From the NCBI GenBank assembly GCA_008921705.1, contig VFFE01007917.1, forward strand, positions 135,503 through 199,502: DNA of 64,000 nucleotides, read 5' to 3'. Positions 51,421 through 62,654 of the stretch are shown here, in pieces. Source of the DNA: Burhinus oedicnemus (Eukaryota > Chordata > Aves > Charadriiformes > Burhinidae). Under the pieces are notes generated by a model that was not told where the DNA came from, ran no database searches, and saw nothing but the letters and a program-made list of their open reading frames with translations. Within the stretch, counting starts at the first letter, position 1, and each line of letters begins with the position of its first letter. A program made the translations under genes and the position numbers.

Positions 51421-52439
51421 ATATTTATTTTCTTAAAGAAAGATTGATTGTAATTGGTTAGCAACTTAATAAAATATGACCTTTTCATTAAGCTTAACTT
51501 TTCTCCCTGCCAAACAAGAAAACAGGTTATTTTCACATTCATTTGTATCCCTAAGTTCAAGGTTATGACTAAGTTAGAAACTACGACTACTTTTATTAGT
51601 TAGTAATTTTGTTATTTGTATCTATCTTCATTTGGTTGCAAAGTGGAACTGCAACAAAATGAAAAAACATTTTTATTTATTAAATGAAAGTTACTTAAAT
51701 ATGCTGGATACATAATAAGTTTATGCATTTATGCATGTAAAACACTTACTGAACATGATCTGTTGTAAGAAAAGTGAATAAATTAGGATCTCAGCAGTAC
51801 TGGATCTCATCCTCTCCCAGCTTTGCTTTATCCCTAGACTGGAAAAGGAGAACAAGGTGTCCTCTTTTCAGCTCCACACTAATTTCTCAGTTTTTATTGA
51901 ATCACCAAAGGAATAACTGAAACTAACCGTTCAGCCCCATCCCAATGAAAACGGAAACTAAACTCTTCATCTACAGAAGAGGTCATTGGTAGCTAAAGCT
52001 TATCAATTTTCACATACTCTAACATAACTGAAAGAGCTAACTTCAGTTCGATCTTTGGGCTGATTTTCTTTAAAATGTCAACAGAAAAATGTATTTGATT
52101 ATTACTTCATATTTAATCTTCTAAAACATAATACATTTGTTGCAGGTTTCAGTATTACTATTTTGAAATTGTATTTTAAAGAGATTTTTAAACTAAACAT
52201 TACAGAATTTAAATAAAAGTAATATTTAACAGCTGTCTAAAACTCACCTATTTAACTTGCAGGTCTAAATAACCTACCACTGCCTAAGTATTAAGCAGGA
52301 AATAATTAGTACCGTCAATAAAATGAAAGAAAGTGAACAGAAGAGAAAGAAACCCCACTTCTTAAACTTTAAGAAGTTACTACAACTCAGGAGATAATGT
52401 AAAAGTTTCAAAAAAGCTGGTTTAGTATCTTGGGTTCAA

Positions 52440-52640
52440 AGTTCTTGGTTCTCTGCTGCCGGGTGACTGTAAATATTTTGGCTTTGCTGCACGCGGTGGC
52501 GTGAGCCCTGGCAGCCCCATCCGCAGCCCGCGCCTGCCAGCGAAGGAGCTGCCATTTAGGTAAAATCAACCAAAACGCCCACGAGTGAAAAAAAAAAAAC
52601 CCTGAACTTGGGAGGCCACACGACTCGTTCCTCCTTCCGA
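52440..52640. promoter_or_regulatory. Short CpG cluster
   Basis: About a dozen CpG in 200 bases (for example CACGCGGTGGCGTGAG and CCCGCGCC) are set in otherwise AT-rich DNA. Function unknown. Confidence 0.3.
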
Positions 52641-54059
52641 AGAAACACGGGAGTTTGCTCAGGGTTACTTTTAACAAAGGACTGAGAGGTGGATAAGGGT
52701 GTTACTTCGGGATGGGGTGGCAGGGATGGGGCGGCAGCAGAGCTTTCCTGACTTCATCATCATCCTGACTTTCCTGCATCAGCTCCGAAAAGGCCGCAGC
52801 ATCCTCATCCCATCCGCACAGCCGGGATGCCACGATACTCATGCATGGCCCCCCCCAACCCAACTCCTTGCATTACGTTCTGCTGTGAAATCCTACCAAA
52901 AAAAAAAGCCAGAGGGGGAAAGGGAGGGGGAGGAAGAAAAGAAAAGTCGCTCTATTGACTACAGCATCTCTACCACACATAATTCAAGGACTATAGCTGG
53001 TATGAAGGGGGGGGGAGAAGCTTTTTTATCCTTTTCCTTCAAAGCAACTCATCAGAAATAAACTGCTATTCAATTAGGCAAATTCTCAAGACATTTACTT
53101 TCAGCAAACTTAAATAATAACAAAATAACACTGTGATTTGGGGAACATGTGGTAAATAAAAGTTTAACAAATCCCTGGAGAATTACCACCAACACTGAAC
53201 GTGGCATTTCTTTCCTGAAGAATTTACAAATCCAGACTCTCAACAGAAGATTCCAAAAATAATAATTAAAATCTGCAAAGTAACAACCATTTGGGTGTTT
53301 CCTTTGGACTTTAAAAAAAGACAATTTTACATAAATACTACCTAAACATACATGTGAGCTCAATCAGGAAGGACCGAAATGAAGAACACGTAGCTCACAG
53401 GCAACTAGTTCAGAAAACATAAATATACGCTGTTCTTTAAATACAATTTTGTAAGTTTATATTTTATGGTAATTTGAGATCTCAATTTGACAGTCTTGTA
53501 TGCACCATACACTACCTCCCTATAAAATACACACATAGAAAGGTATTTGCGTTCTTGGTTAAAGCGAGATTAACAGAACAAGCTCTTTTCCAAAAAATGC
53601 AATTTAAAACAGAAAAAAAGAGCTCGTAATAAGGCCATTTCACTGTTTATTTTATAATTCCAAGTGAATGGATGTGGCATAAAGCTATGATTATTTTCCT
53701 GCAGTCATAATATACGTGATTTAGAGTATGCTTAGGGAAAATGTTCACCAAGACAGAGGTCTGTCAATGGATAAGGAATTTGGGCACAAAAACGCAGCAC
53801 ACTTCTGCTAACCCGCATCCAGTCTTCTGTGCAACTTTATTTACTGTTCATAGTTCACTGCAAACGAGTGAAGCTGTCTCTAATGCCATACAAATTTGGA
53901 TATCAGCTGTCCTATGCAAATTTGACTCTAATTACGTATGCATTACTGAGCTATGAAATAAGTCAGTGTGTTGTGGTATGTGAATACACATCCCGCTCTT
54001 GTTTTTGAGCATAATAGTTTTCAGTGTCTGCTGAGTGTTCATATCCTGTGGATTTTTCC

Positions 54060-54076
54060 TTTTTTTTTTTTTTTTT
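54060..54076. repeat. T17 homopolymer abutting gap
   Basis: Seventeen T run directly into the N gap, so the assembly probably broke in a longer homopolymer or retroposon tail. Confidence 0.9.
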
Positions 54077-54096
54077 NNNNNNNNNNNNNNNNNNNN
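54077..54096. other. Assembly gap (20 N)
   Basis: Twenty N after a T homopolymer; true size unknown. Frames drawn through it are not meaningful. Confidence 0.98.
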
Positions 54097-54999
54097 GCCA
54101 AAGACTATTATTTTATATTGTGTAATGAATTAGCTTTAAAAAGGTTGAAGAATAAACAAACAACTACCCAGAACATTTTTGTGAGCTAATTATGTACTAA
54201 GCAAGAAGTAATTTTACCCTTACACCCACATTTTACGTTTTGGGCACTTCTATTTCATGTCCCTTGACACCTTCTCCAATAATCCACCTACTTTATATTG
54301 GAAAGCCTCACATGAATAAAACTTTATGGCACTACAGGCATTTAGCCTTCCACTGACATTCCTGGCCTGTTCAATTCTGCAATTCAATCAAAATCAAATC
54401 TCAAAATCCTCTTGTCAGCCAGCGCTGCTTTCATATGCCCGAGCCCTGTGTAAGGATAACTGCATCCAATCTTTCCCCCAAGCAGTGCTTATATTGTTTT
54501 ATTACAGTTCAATGAGTGGAGTTCAAAATTACATGCAGCTGCCTACTACTGTGGTCTGTCTGTGTTACGCATGGACACAAGTATTGCCCACCAGGCTTGA
54601 AATCATTCACTTACTGGTCTGGCAAGAGCGACTGTGAGCACTTCATTGTATGGAGGAACATCCTGCCCGCTAGATCTAAAGAGGGTGATGTTAGCAGATC
54701 TGTCCCTTTATAAAGGGATTGCGAAAGCCCTATGAAATGCAGCTCCAATGTGCTCGATGTTAAGCATGTGGCTACTGCACATAAAAGCAAAGATAAACCT
54801 CAACATGCACTACTCATTCTCGGAAAGCTTGTGAGGGAAGATAAAGGATCAGGGAATAAAAGGCATCTCGCAGAGTTTTTATATGTGTTTTAAATGACGA
54901 CGCTTCATTTAGACGATTTTTATCTTTTCTTCCCCCCCTTCTCCATAATCTTCGCGCTGAAACAAAAGGACGAAACACAAAGCTAATTAAATACAATTT
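54097..54999. other. Non-coding DNA between the gap and a CpG island
   Basis: AT-rich unique sequence with no recognisable exon. CpG frequency begins to rise after about 54,895. Confidence 0.5.
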
Positions 55000-55380
55000 A
55001 ATCAGATGAACAATGCGGCGGCTCCAAATCCAATAGCTTAAGAACTCCCGCTAGCGCTAGCTCCCGTGCAGCCTGGCTGGAGGGAGAGAGAGCATCAAAC
55101 CCAGGCAGGACTTCCATCCCGCGCTCGCTGGGGGCTGGAGGTAAAGAGCGTGCCAAGAGGCTCCCTCCCGTGCTCCCACCAGGGCTGGGAAGCAGCAACG
55201 GTCGTGAACCCATGGGAACGGGTCCACCCGCACGCTGCCCAGCCAGGTACCGGCAAACTCGCCCAAAGCCCCCATGGCCGGCGGCAGCATCCTTCTCAGC
55301 ACGGACGACGTTCCACCGGTGGCACGAGCGACGCGACACTCTTACAGAGTTAACGTATCGCCCATCGCATTAGCGTTTAG
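55000..55380. promoter_or_regulatory. CpG island (small)
   Basis: I count 29 CpG in 55,021-55,380, with clear GC enrichment, so it meets the look of a CpG island about 0.4 kb long. Most dense is 55,300-55,370 (ACGGACGACG, ACGAGCGACGCG). Open frames run on both strands, but none has a recognisable domain. If the A/C-rich + strand reflects leftward transcription, this could be an alternative promoter or intragenic island of a minus-strand gene. Confidence 0.55.
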
Positions 55381-56104
55381 CAATCATTTTCACTTGGCTT
55401 TCCATCAGCATTTCACAGTATTACAACAGTGACCAAAAACAAAAGAAAAAAAAGAAGTAGAAGAAAAAAAAGCGCCTTTTATCAAAGCCTATTCATCAAA
55501 TATTCTACCGTGACTAAATTCTGTAAGACTAGCAAGTGAGAAAACAGAGGCAACACATAGTTAGACATCCTGCCGAGAAAAAGCTCTCTTCGAGATGAAC
55601 CCCATTACCTTTCAACACGCAGGTCTGAGAACCAAGCTAACCACACAACAAACCGCCGACCTATGACAGCAGCGCTAAACTGCTTGTCCACAAATCAAGA
55701 CTTCATTTCTTTTTCACAAAAAAAATAGAGGGGAGGGGGGGGAAAACCAAAACCACGTTCAGCTGCTCTGCAACTGCCCACGCATTGGTTATGTCGAAGC
55801 GAACCCAGTCATGAGGCTGTCCAGCACCTGGGCTTTTAATAGTCTTCTTTTAAAAGTAGCGTGGATTACTGCGTGTGCATCATACGTGTGTCTATTCATC
55901 TATTTCTACATCTACTTGTACAAAGCCTGGACAGGGAAGTGTGGAAATGTGACAGCAGTGACTGATCTGGGAGTCACCGATTGTCACTTCTCCAGCACAG
56001 AGGCACAGCCCCCAGCTCGGGCACTGGGATACGGCCCACGAGATGCAGCTTCAAGTTCCTGTCCCTGCCAAGGGTTTGTGTCTCCTTTATGTCTATTTAT
56101 TATA

Positions 56105-56490
56105 CAATCATAGAATGGTTTAGGTTGGAAGGGACCTTAAAGATCATCTAGTTCCACCCCCCGGCCATGGGCAAGGACACCTCCTGCTAGACCTGGTTGC
56201 TCAAAGCCCCGTCCAACCTGGTCTTGAACACTTCCAGGGATGGGGCTTCCACAGCTTCTCTGGGCAACCTGGGCCAGTGCCTCACCACCCTCAGAGTGAA
56301 AAATTTCTTCCCAATATCTAATCTAAATCTCCCCTCTTTCAGTTTAAAACTGTTACCCCTCGTCCTATCGCCACACTCCTGATAAAGAGTCTCTCCCCAT
56401 CTTTCCTGTAGGCCCCTTTAGGTACTGGAAGGGGCTATATGGTCTCCCCGGAGCCTTCTCTTCTCCAGGCTGAACACCACCAACTCTCAG
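56105..56490 (-). mobile_element. CR1 LINE 3' fragment
   Basis: The + strand begins CAATCATAGAATGGTTTAGG and continues with antisense CR1 phrases 'gggaccttaaagatcatctag', 'tccagggatggggcttccac', 'ctctgggcaacctgggcca' and 'cttctccaggctgaac'. The left end is therefore the CR1 3' terminus on the minus strand, and the element is 5'-truncated near 56,490. It belongs to a different subfamily from the copy at 4.4 kb. No intact frame remains. Confidence 0.93.
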
Positions 56491-57508
56491 ATTTGGGAGC
56501 ATTTGTACCAAATCTTAGGGTGCCAAGATCACAGCCATTTCAGTCACCCCCTTCACACCCAGATTCACTGAAGACATCTTTCTGCACAAGACTAATGCTT
56601 CTCCATGAGAAGTGGACTGGGTTATGGGAGCACCAAAGCCCTGGAGGAGCTCCTTCACAGCTCCCCACAACAGCCCTGTCCCCAAACGCCTCGCGGACTC
56701 AGAGCCAACACGGAAAACCCTCAGAGGAAAACACAACTTCCCTCTGTTAAGGCTACCAAAGGCGGTGAGGGTGAGGGAAGGAGCAATAAAGTCTCCATCG
56801 GCCTGCAGACCAGGCTTCACAGCTCCACCCACAGCTCTTCTGTGGCCAAGACACAAGGCCTCGGGCTGAAACCTGCAGTTTTGGGGTATTCCGTAGCCAG
56901 TATCACAGCTCCCCGGGGTGCTGCACGCATACAGGGATGCACATGGACCACAACGGCACACACGTGCACATGTCCACCAGCCTCCAGGACACGGAGGTCC
57001 CTGTGCTTCCCCCCACCCCTGCCCCCAGGACCAAACTTGGCCAGCAAAGTGCAAACAAAACACAAGCAGGCAGTCGGCGGAGGAACCCCGCTCAGGAACA
57101 CCAGATATTGTCCCTGTCAATATGCACCGACATATCAACATGATAGAATCCAAAATTTGAGGCAAACCACTCGCGCGTGTGCTGGGGCTGGGGGGGGGAA
57201 AAACCGTCTCGCTCCACATGCACACTTGTAGGAAGTGACAAAGTATCACGTCTGCCTGCCACCCAAAATATATTTAGCAGCCTATAGATAGCAAACGAAC
57301 GAGATTCATCTAGCACGAGCCCCGGCACACGCACCCAAGTCATTCATGGTGACTTTGCACCCGTAGCTTCGCTGTGAAGCCAAAGGGATGAGCCAGGCAA
57401 GCGAGGAGCCGCGGCTCCCAACCGCCCCCTTTATCACCACCATCGCAGTATTTACTGTAACACATGTGACTTAGTGAAGCCCTAGATTAATTAAATGAAC
57501 TCCTCCAT

Positions 57509-57526
57509 TAATCAATCAATCAATCC
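57509..57526. repeat. (AATC)4 microsatellite
   Basis: Four consecutive AATC units follow CCATT, within an AT-rich possibly conserved stretch. Confidence 0.85.
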
Positions 57527-58306
57527 AGCACAGAGCAGTTGAAATATTGAATTACTTAAGAGCAGCATCTTTATATAGGACTTTTAAAGGTCTGCTCTGG
57601 AGGACCTTATCCCTGATAATTAAATTCAGTCTCACGTGGAGAGGAGCATAAGAAACCCAGAGGAGGCCCTGAGGCTGCGAGCGCAGAAGCGGGCACGTCC
57701 CAAACGCCAGCTACTGCCTTGGGAAACATGGCCCCATCCGGGGGAGGTCAGCGAGCTTCTACAGTAGCCAACATCCCCCTGAACCACCCTTCAAAACACC
57801 TCCCCAGATGCGGACAGGGAAGCTCCTACTTGTTCAATCAGAACCACTAAATCTATTAACTAAGAAAACTAAGATCGGGATTGCCCAATCCTCAGGAATG
57901 GCTCCCATCCAGCTGGCAGAGCTGGAACAGGGGGAAGGAGGAAAGCAGGGCCATGTGCTGGTACTCCGGGAACACCTGAATGCATACATAATAGTTGCAA
58001 AACCTGTAAAGTCAGTAAAGGTTATCTAATTTTATATATGGTGAAATTTAGGCAGAGAGAGTTGAAACACGTTGTCCCAAGATGCACAGAGCGACGGTGA
58101 GAATGTCAGTAATAAGAACACCGATCTCCCATCATCCGGAAAGCCAGGCACACAAACCGCTAATATGATCAATTTTGTCATCTGTGGGTCCACTTGAACC
58201 GGTATATTTGAACACTGAAATTGGAGAGGTGAATTCTACACTTCTTTCCATCCTCATTTCAGTTTGGATGAGACTATGTAGCTATGTCCATCAATGGAGG
58301 AAAGGA

Positions 58307-58329
58307 CAAAAACAAACAAACAAACAAAA
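58307..58329. repeat. (AAAC)n microsatellite
   Basis: Five AAAC units in a row, with an A-rich start. Confidence 0.85.
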
Positions 58330-58792
58330 TCTATTCCATGCATGTAATCTTTCCAATTAGCGAAAAAATTCCTATCATCAGAAAGTTTTTACATAGCAGC
58401 AGAACTGCTGTTTCCCTTAGATGATAAAAAAAAAATAAAGCTTTACAAGGCTCCCCCTCAAAAAACAGACCTATAACATCTAGGCAAAAATATCCAATCC
58501 TGGTATGTCTTCCCCTACCCCAGCAAATATTTACATTTTAGCTGCAAGAGTCTGACTAAAGCAGTTATAAACTCTCATGTACTTGTTCTTCTGCCTCCAG
58601 CCCTTACCACCGCGTACCCTGCCCTGAGCAGGGATCTCGGTGAAGTGCATGGACTACCCTGATTGCTTCCCCCAGATACAAAGGGAACAGTGTACCAGCC
58701 TTGAGATCTTGTGATAAGACAGGGCATACAGGACCCAGCATCAAAGAAAAATGCAGCAATATGAACACACACTTCAATGCTCAAAAGTCAAC

Positions 58793-58807
58793 TTTTTTTT
58801 TTTTTTT
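58793..58807. repeat. T15 homopolymer
   Basis: Run of fifteen T; simple sequence. Confidence 0.9.
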
Positions 58808-59669
58808 GGCAAAGACAATACAAAAAAAACCCCCACTTATTACAAGCCCTAAATGTAGTATGGCACAGCATGTTAACATATTGCTGTACATCCTTTATAG
58901 AATTGCATCCAAAGCTATATTAAAATAACGTTAAGGTTGCAAAAACTAGGCAACAAAGTTGGCAACATCAACGTGCAGTCCTGATTTACACCTTTGGAAT
59001 GAGTATTACAATCAAGTCCTCACTTACACAATCATATTTTTTCCATGGGACTCCCAGCTAATGTGCAGTTATTAAGCATTTCTTTTTACCCTTACAAAAT
59101 CTGTACTCCAGTAGCACGCACTACTTATTTAGCGCCTACTATCCGAACCCAGAGCTGCATACAGAATTACCAAGCTCCTCTTGACCATGTCCCCAGTTCC
59201 CTCATTGCAGTATCAGGGTTTGTGACGTTAATGAAAGTCTCCTCACCTCCACTTGCGGAGAAGTCTGATGGCATCACAACCATCTCACTGGTGGAAAATC
59301 AAGACAAAGCAAAAAGGACTGCTGATAGCTGCTGGTTTGAGTTACCCAGTAACTCAAGGCACCAATCTGAGCCCACCGTGACTCATGGTCTTTATGGATA
59401 CTCACAATTCCATACGCTATGGACAGCCCCAACTGGCTTCAGCTGTGGTTGCAAACCCAAGATCACTTCTGCAAAACTCGCCCCAGGTGTCTCTTGGTGG
59501 GCATGCAGAAATGAGGAACAGGGAACCACATGGCAAGCTTGGAGCCCTTGGGTTTGGATGACGTGGCAAAGCCCAAACAAGGCTCCTTGGGAAGAAAAAA
59601 AATAAAACAAAAAACCCCCCCCAAAACTACATGATTGTGGCAAGAGAATTTCGCAACATATACAGCTTG

Positions 59670-59695
59670 GTTAAGGTGGCCTATGCCACCTTAAC
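59670..59695. repeat. Perfect 11-bp hairpin with 4-base loop
   Basis: GTTAAGGTGGC at 59,670-59,680 pairs with GCCACCTTAAC at 59,685-59,695 across CTAT. The short loop and perfect stem would fold stably as RNA or as a DNA cruciform. It is too short for a pre-miRNA, and no U-run terminator is relevant in this kind of genome. Confidence 0.85.
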
Positions 59696-60960
59696 TCCAT
59701 GGTTTCCCAATGTCATGTGCCAGATGATACCATCTTGAAGGTTGTTTTCACATACACCTGTTTTTAATATATGTCATTTCTTGAACATTTTTTGCTCTAC
59801 CTTTAAGAAGTGAGAATCGAAACAACAGCAAGAAGCAGCTATAACCAGAGAGTGCAGTAAGGAGACAACACGACGCAGCTTTGGCCAACAGGAGACGCAC
59901 ACCTTCAGTCTCCATGACCAGAACTAACAGCATAACCAGCTGCTGCACCACACTGCTGCGTGGCGCTGGGGGCTGCTGATGGCAAGGCAGGGTGGAGACA
60001 TCAACCTCAAATCCTGATGAGAAGATCACTCCAACAGCCATAAGTCTGAGATTCTCCCATGATGAGATCACAAGGAGTACTCTAGTGCCCTCAAACAACT
60101 CAAAATGCCTTGAGGACTCCAGTGACTCCAAAGCAATGTGTGGCTCAGTGAGAAACCAAGAGCTCCCACTGCTCCTTGGGGTACCTGCTGCCAAGACGGC
60201 CAACCAGTGGCATCACCGTCACCATTGCAAAAATCCCGATGTCTGCCAGAAATCTTTCTGCCAGCAAGACTTTCCCCTTCATGCTACGGGGGCTCATACA
60301 GGGTGCCACCGAGGACCCCGGTACCCAACCTGACACCACACAAGGAGGATGCTCAGGCACGGTGGGACTCGTCCTCCCCCACCGCACCTCGGCGGGACCC
60401 TCTGTGCTCGGCAGAGTGCCGTACGGCTGCCCTGGCTTCCCCTCGCTAGTGACAACTCCTGCACAGCGCCTGCACGGAGACAGGCTCTGTTAAAAATACA
60501 TACACACATACATATGCATCCATACATTAAAAAAAGAAGAATTCATTGTACGGCGACGAGCTGTGCTCTCGTTCCCGTCCATTATGTGCCCGTTTGGGTT
60601 TGCTGGGGCAGCCTCAGAGACCTGGTGAGATCAACGGGCGCTCTCAGAAGACTTACCAAATGCCCAGCAGCTTAATTTCTGGCCCTCTACGTTTTAGAGA
60701 AAGTCACAGGTGGTGTTCAAAAGAAGTGGCACATCTCAGTTTCGCTAAATACTTAAATGGTATTTATTGCGCTGGGGAAGGGGCTGCGCTGGCACACGGA
60801 AACTGCCAAGTATCACATTTTTACCCTGATCTATGGCGTTCTCCATCCTCCCCAGTAATATGCGCTTTCTTCTCTTTCAAAGACTCCCAGAAAAGGCATT
60901 TCCAGTCAATACACAGTCTTATTAGCACCTGGTATCTATTCTCCTCTGCAAAGCACGTGA

Positions 60961-61680
60961 TTCACTTTTACAAACTACACGTTTGCTTTGACCTCCGCCT
61001 CACAGAAACAACAGGCGAGCGTTGCCATTTTATATCACAGACTTTCAGAGGCGAGTACGTTTCTGAAACGGGTTATTAAAACAAAAATGTGATTTAAACA
61101 AATCAGGGGGAAAAAAAAAATAATCGGTGGAGAAAAGCTTGCGCTGCAGTTCTCACTCAAGAGAAGCGCGAAAGCCAAAAGGAAGGAGTTAACCTTTGTC
61201 GAAACAGCATCAAACAGTCGCTTCGGTTATTGCTGTACCGGGACTCGCTGCAGCGAACAGCATCCCTCGGTAACGGAAGAGCATCACCTACATAGTCGCA
61301 GTTCTCCGAGGGTCAAACCTAAAGCGCTGCCCTTTAAACGTGGGTAACAACCAACATCAGGTACGCAAGAAAATCTGGTAGATCGAACAGGAAACGGCAG
61401 AGAACTATTTCTGCAATGTAAATGAGACTCTGCTACTTTCATTTCATTATTGCCGGAGCCCCGTGCTGAGATGAAGTTTCCATCTGTGATTTTCAGGACA
61501 GGATATCAGCCATTTCAGACAGCATCCGTCGGAAACTAGAGAGACAAGTTACTCACAATTTTTTGTTTTATAGAAATATTTAAACTGTATTCAGTCTTCC
61601 CTCGGACAGAGCTTATGGCAGATAATTCAGTGCTTCGGGAAACGGCCTCGCAGCAAACAAACAGCTTTACTCCCACCACC
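60961..61680. promoter_or_regulatory. CpG-undepleted segment of modest GC content
   Basis: I count 34 CpG in 720 bases although the sequence is not GC-rich by eye, so CpG is at roughly the level expected without depletion. The same length of the left block (36,001-36,720) has 6. The core is 61,141-61,340. Such retention suggests germline hypomethylation, as at promoters or Polycomb-type regulatory domains. No TATA box or splice site fixes a transcript. It may be the start of a minus-strand gene running toward 46.8 kb. Confidence 0.45.
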
Positions 61681-62301
61681 CCTTTTTTCAATTATTTTTT
61701 TTAAGAACAACTTGTAGAAAGTTACAATTTGAAAAGGACTAAATACTTTAAAAGATAGTTTTGACAAGGCCATGCTAAACATCGGTCCTTTATTACTCCT
61801 TTGAATATTCTCGACTTCAACAAGTTAACAGTTCGTGGTATCGAACCTCAAGGTTTTGAACACAGGAAAACATTTTCAAATCTCTCACTGAAATTCAGGG
61901 ACTCTTGGATTACCTGGGAAATTTTTTGTCCATATGGAAGAGACAGCACACCCAGTGAAATTATTTCAAACGCTTGTTGTTTCTTTTTTCACAACATTTT
62001 CACCGTCAGTCGCACAAATTTATCCGCAAAAAATGCTGAAGTCAATGATGATGCAATTAAGGCTTTGATTACATGATGACAGCAAATCGATTTTAAAGCA
62101 GATTATATCAACAGTTGGGCAAAAGGAGAGGCAGGCATTATGGAAATCAGACCCTTTAATATCTTTAAGATTCCATAACCCCAGAGAGCGTCTTTAATTC
62201 ACCCTCTTTTATTCCAGATGGTTCACAAAAAAAGCCCTACGTTATCACATTCTGGTAGCCCATGCTAACACGCTTCCTATGACATGATGTTAACGCGTGT
62301 T

Positions 62302-62333
62302 AAAAAAAAAAAAAAAAATTAAAAAAAAAAAAA
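62302..62333. repeat. A17-TT-A13 tract
   Basis: Two adenine runs separated by TT, preceded by the palindrome-like TTAACGCGTGTTAA at 62,290-62,303. Confidence 0.9.
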
Positions 62334-62607
62334 TCCGAATTGCAACTATTTCCCCATTAAGGTGATACTTGCAACAACATACATTTTCAAAGAACCCCAG
62401 GACACAACGCATCACTTACTTCCACCGGACAGGCATGGCAAGTGCCTGGTGAAGGCAAGCACAGCTACACACAAGTATTTAAGAGCAGGATTTGGCTGCA
62501 GACTCCGCATGAAGGCAGGAATAGGGAACTATTGTGCTGCCTGTTTTCTCACAGCAGATCCCAACTAGCTTTGGCTATGGATCCGGCACCGCCAGCCAAT
62601 TTCAAGG

Positions 62608-62654
62608 AGAAAAAAAAAAAAAAAGAAGAAAAAAAGAAAAAAAAAAAAAAAAAA
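62608..62654. repeat. A-rich tract with G interruptions
   Basis: About 47 bases of adenine with a few guanines. It could be a microsatellite or an old poly(A) tail on the plus strand, but no retroposon body is recognisable to its left. Confidence 0.85.

Larger units (their letters stand above)
46810..54076 (-). other. A/C-rich non-coding block, orientation of transcription may reverse
   Basis: No coding exon recognised. In contrast to the block on the left, the + strand is A/C-rich, which fits minus-strand transcription or an inverted segment. It contains CpG-rich patches at 47.43-47.83 and 52.44-52.64 kb, a T/A hairpin-like tract at 48.08 kb and a very AT-rich stretch at 51.3-52.4 kb with repeated TTTAAATCA motifs. 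A purine-rich tract lies at 52,909-52,947. The 190-codon plus frame at 50,450-51,022 has no domain I can support. Confidence 0.4.
56491..60960. other. Non-coding DNA, moderately CpG-containing
   Basis: No exon or domain recognised. At 56,515-57,249 long frames are open on both strands at once (244 codons minus, 208 plus) in GC-rich sequence, which points to composition rather than coding. A homeobox-like AT-rich stretch (GATTAATTAAATGAAC, then AATC repeats) lies at 57,485-57,560 and might be a conserved element. A perfect hairpin is at 59,670. Frames at 59,045-59,605 and 60,546-61,079 lack known motifs. Confidence 0.5.

Noticed and set aside
56515..57249. 244-codon minus frame and overlapping 208-codon plus frame
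   Set aside because: Open on both strands in GC-rich DNA, no recognisable domain, and the segment begins right beside a CR1 fragment. Probably chance.
60546..61079. 177-codon plus-strand frame
   Set aside because: No recognisable domain; composition resembles the surrounding non-coding DNA.
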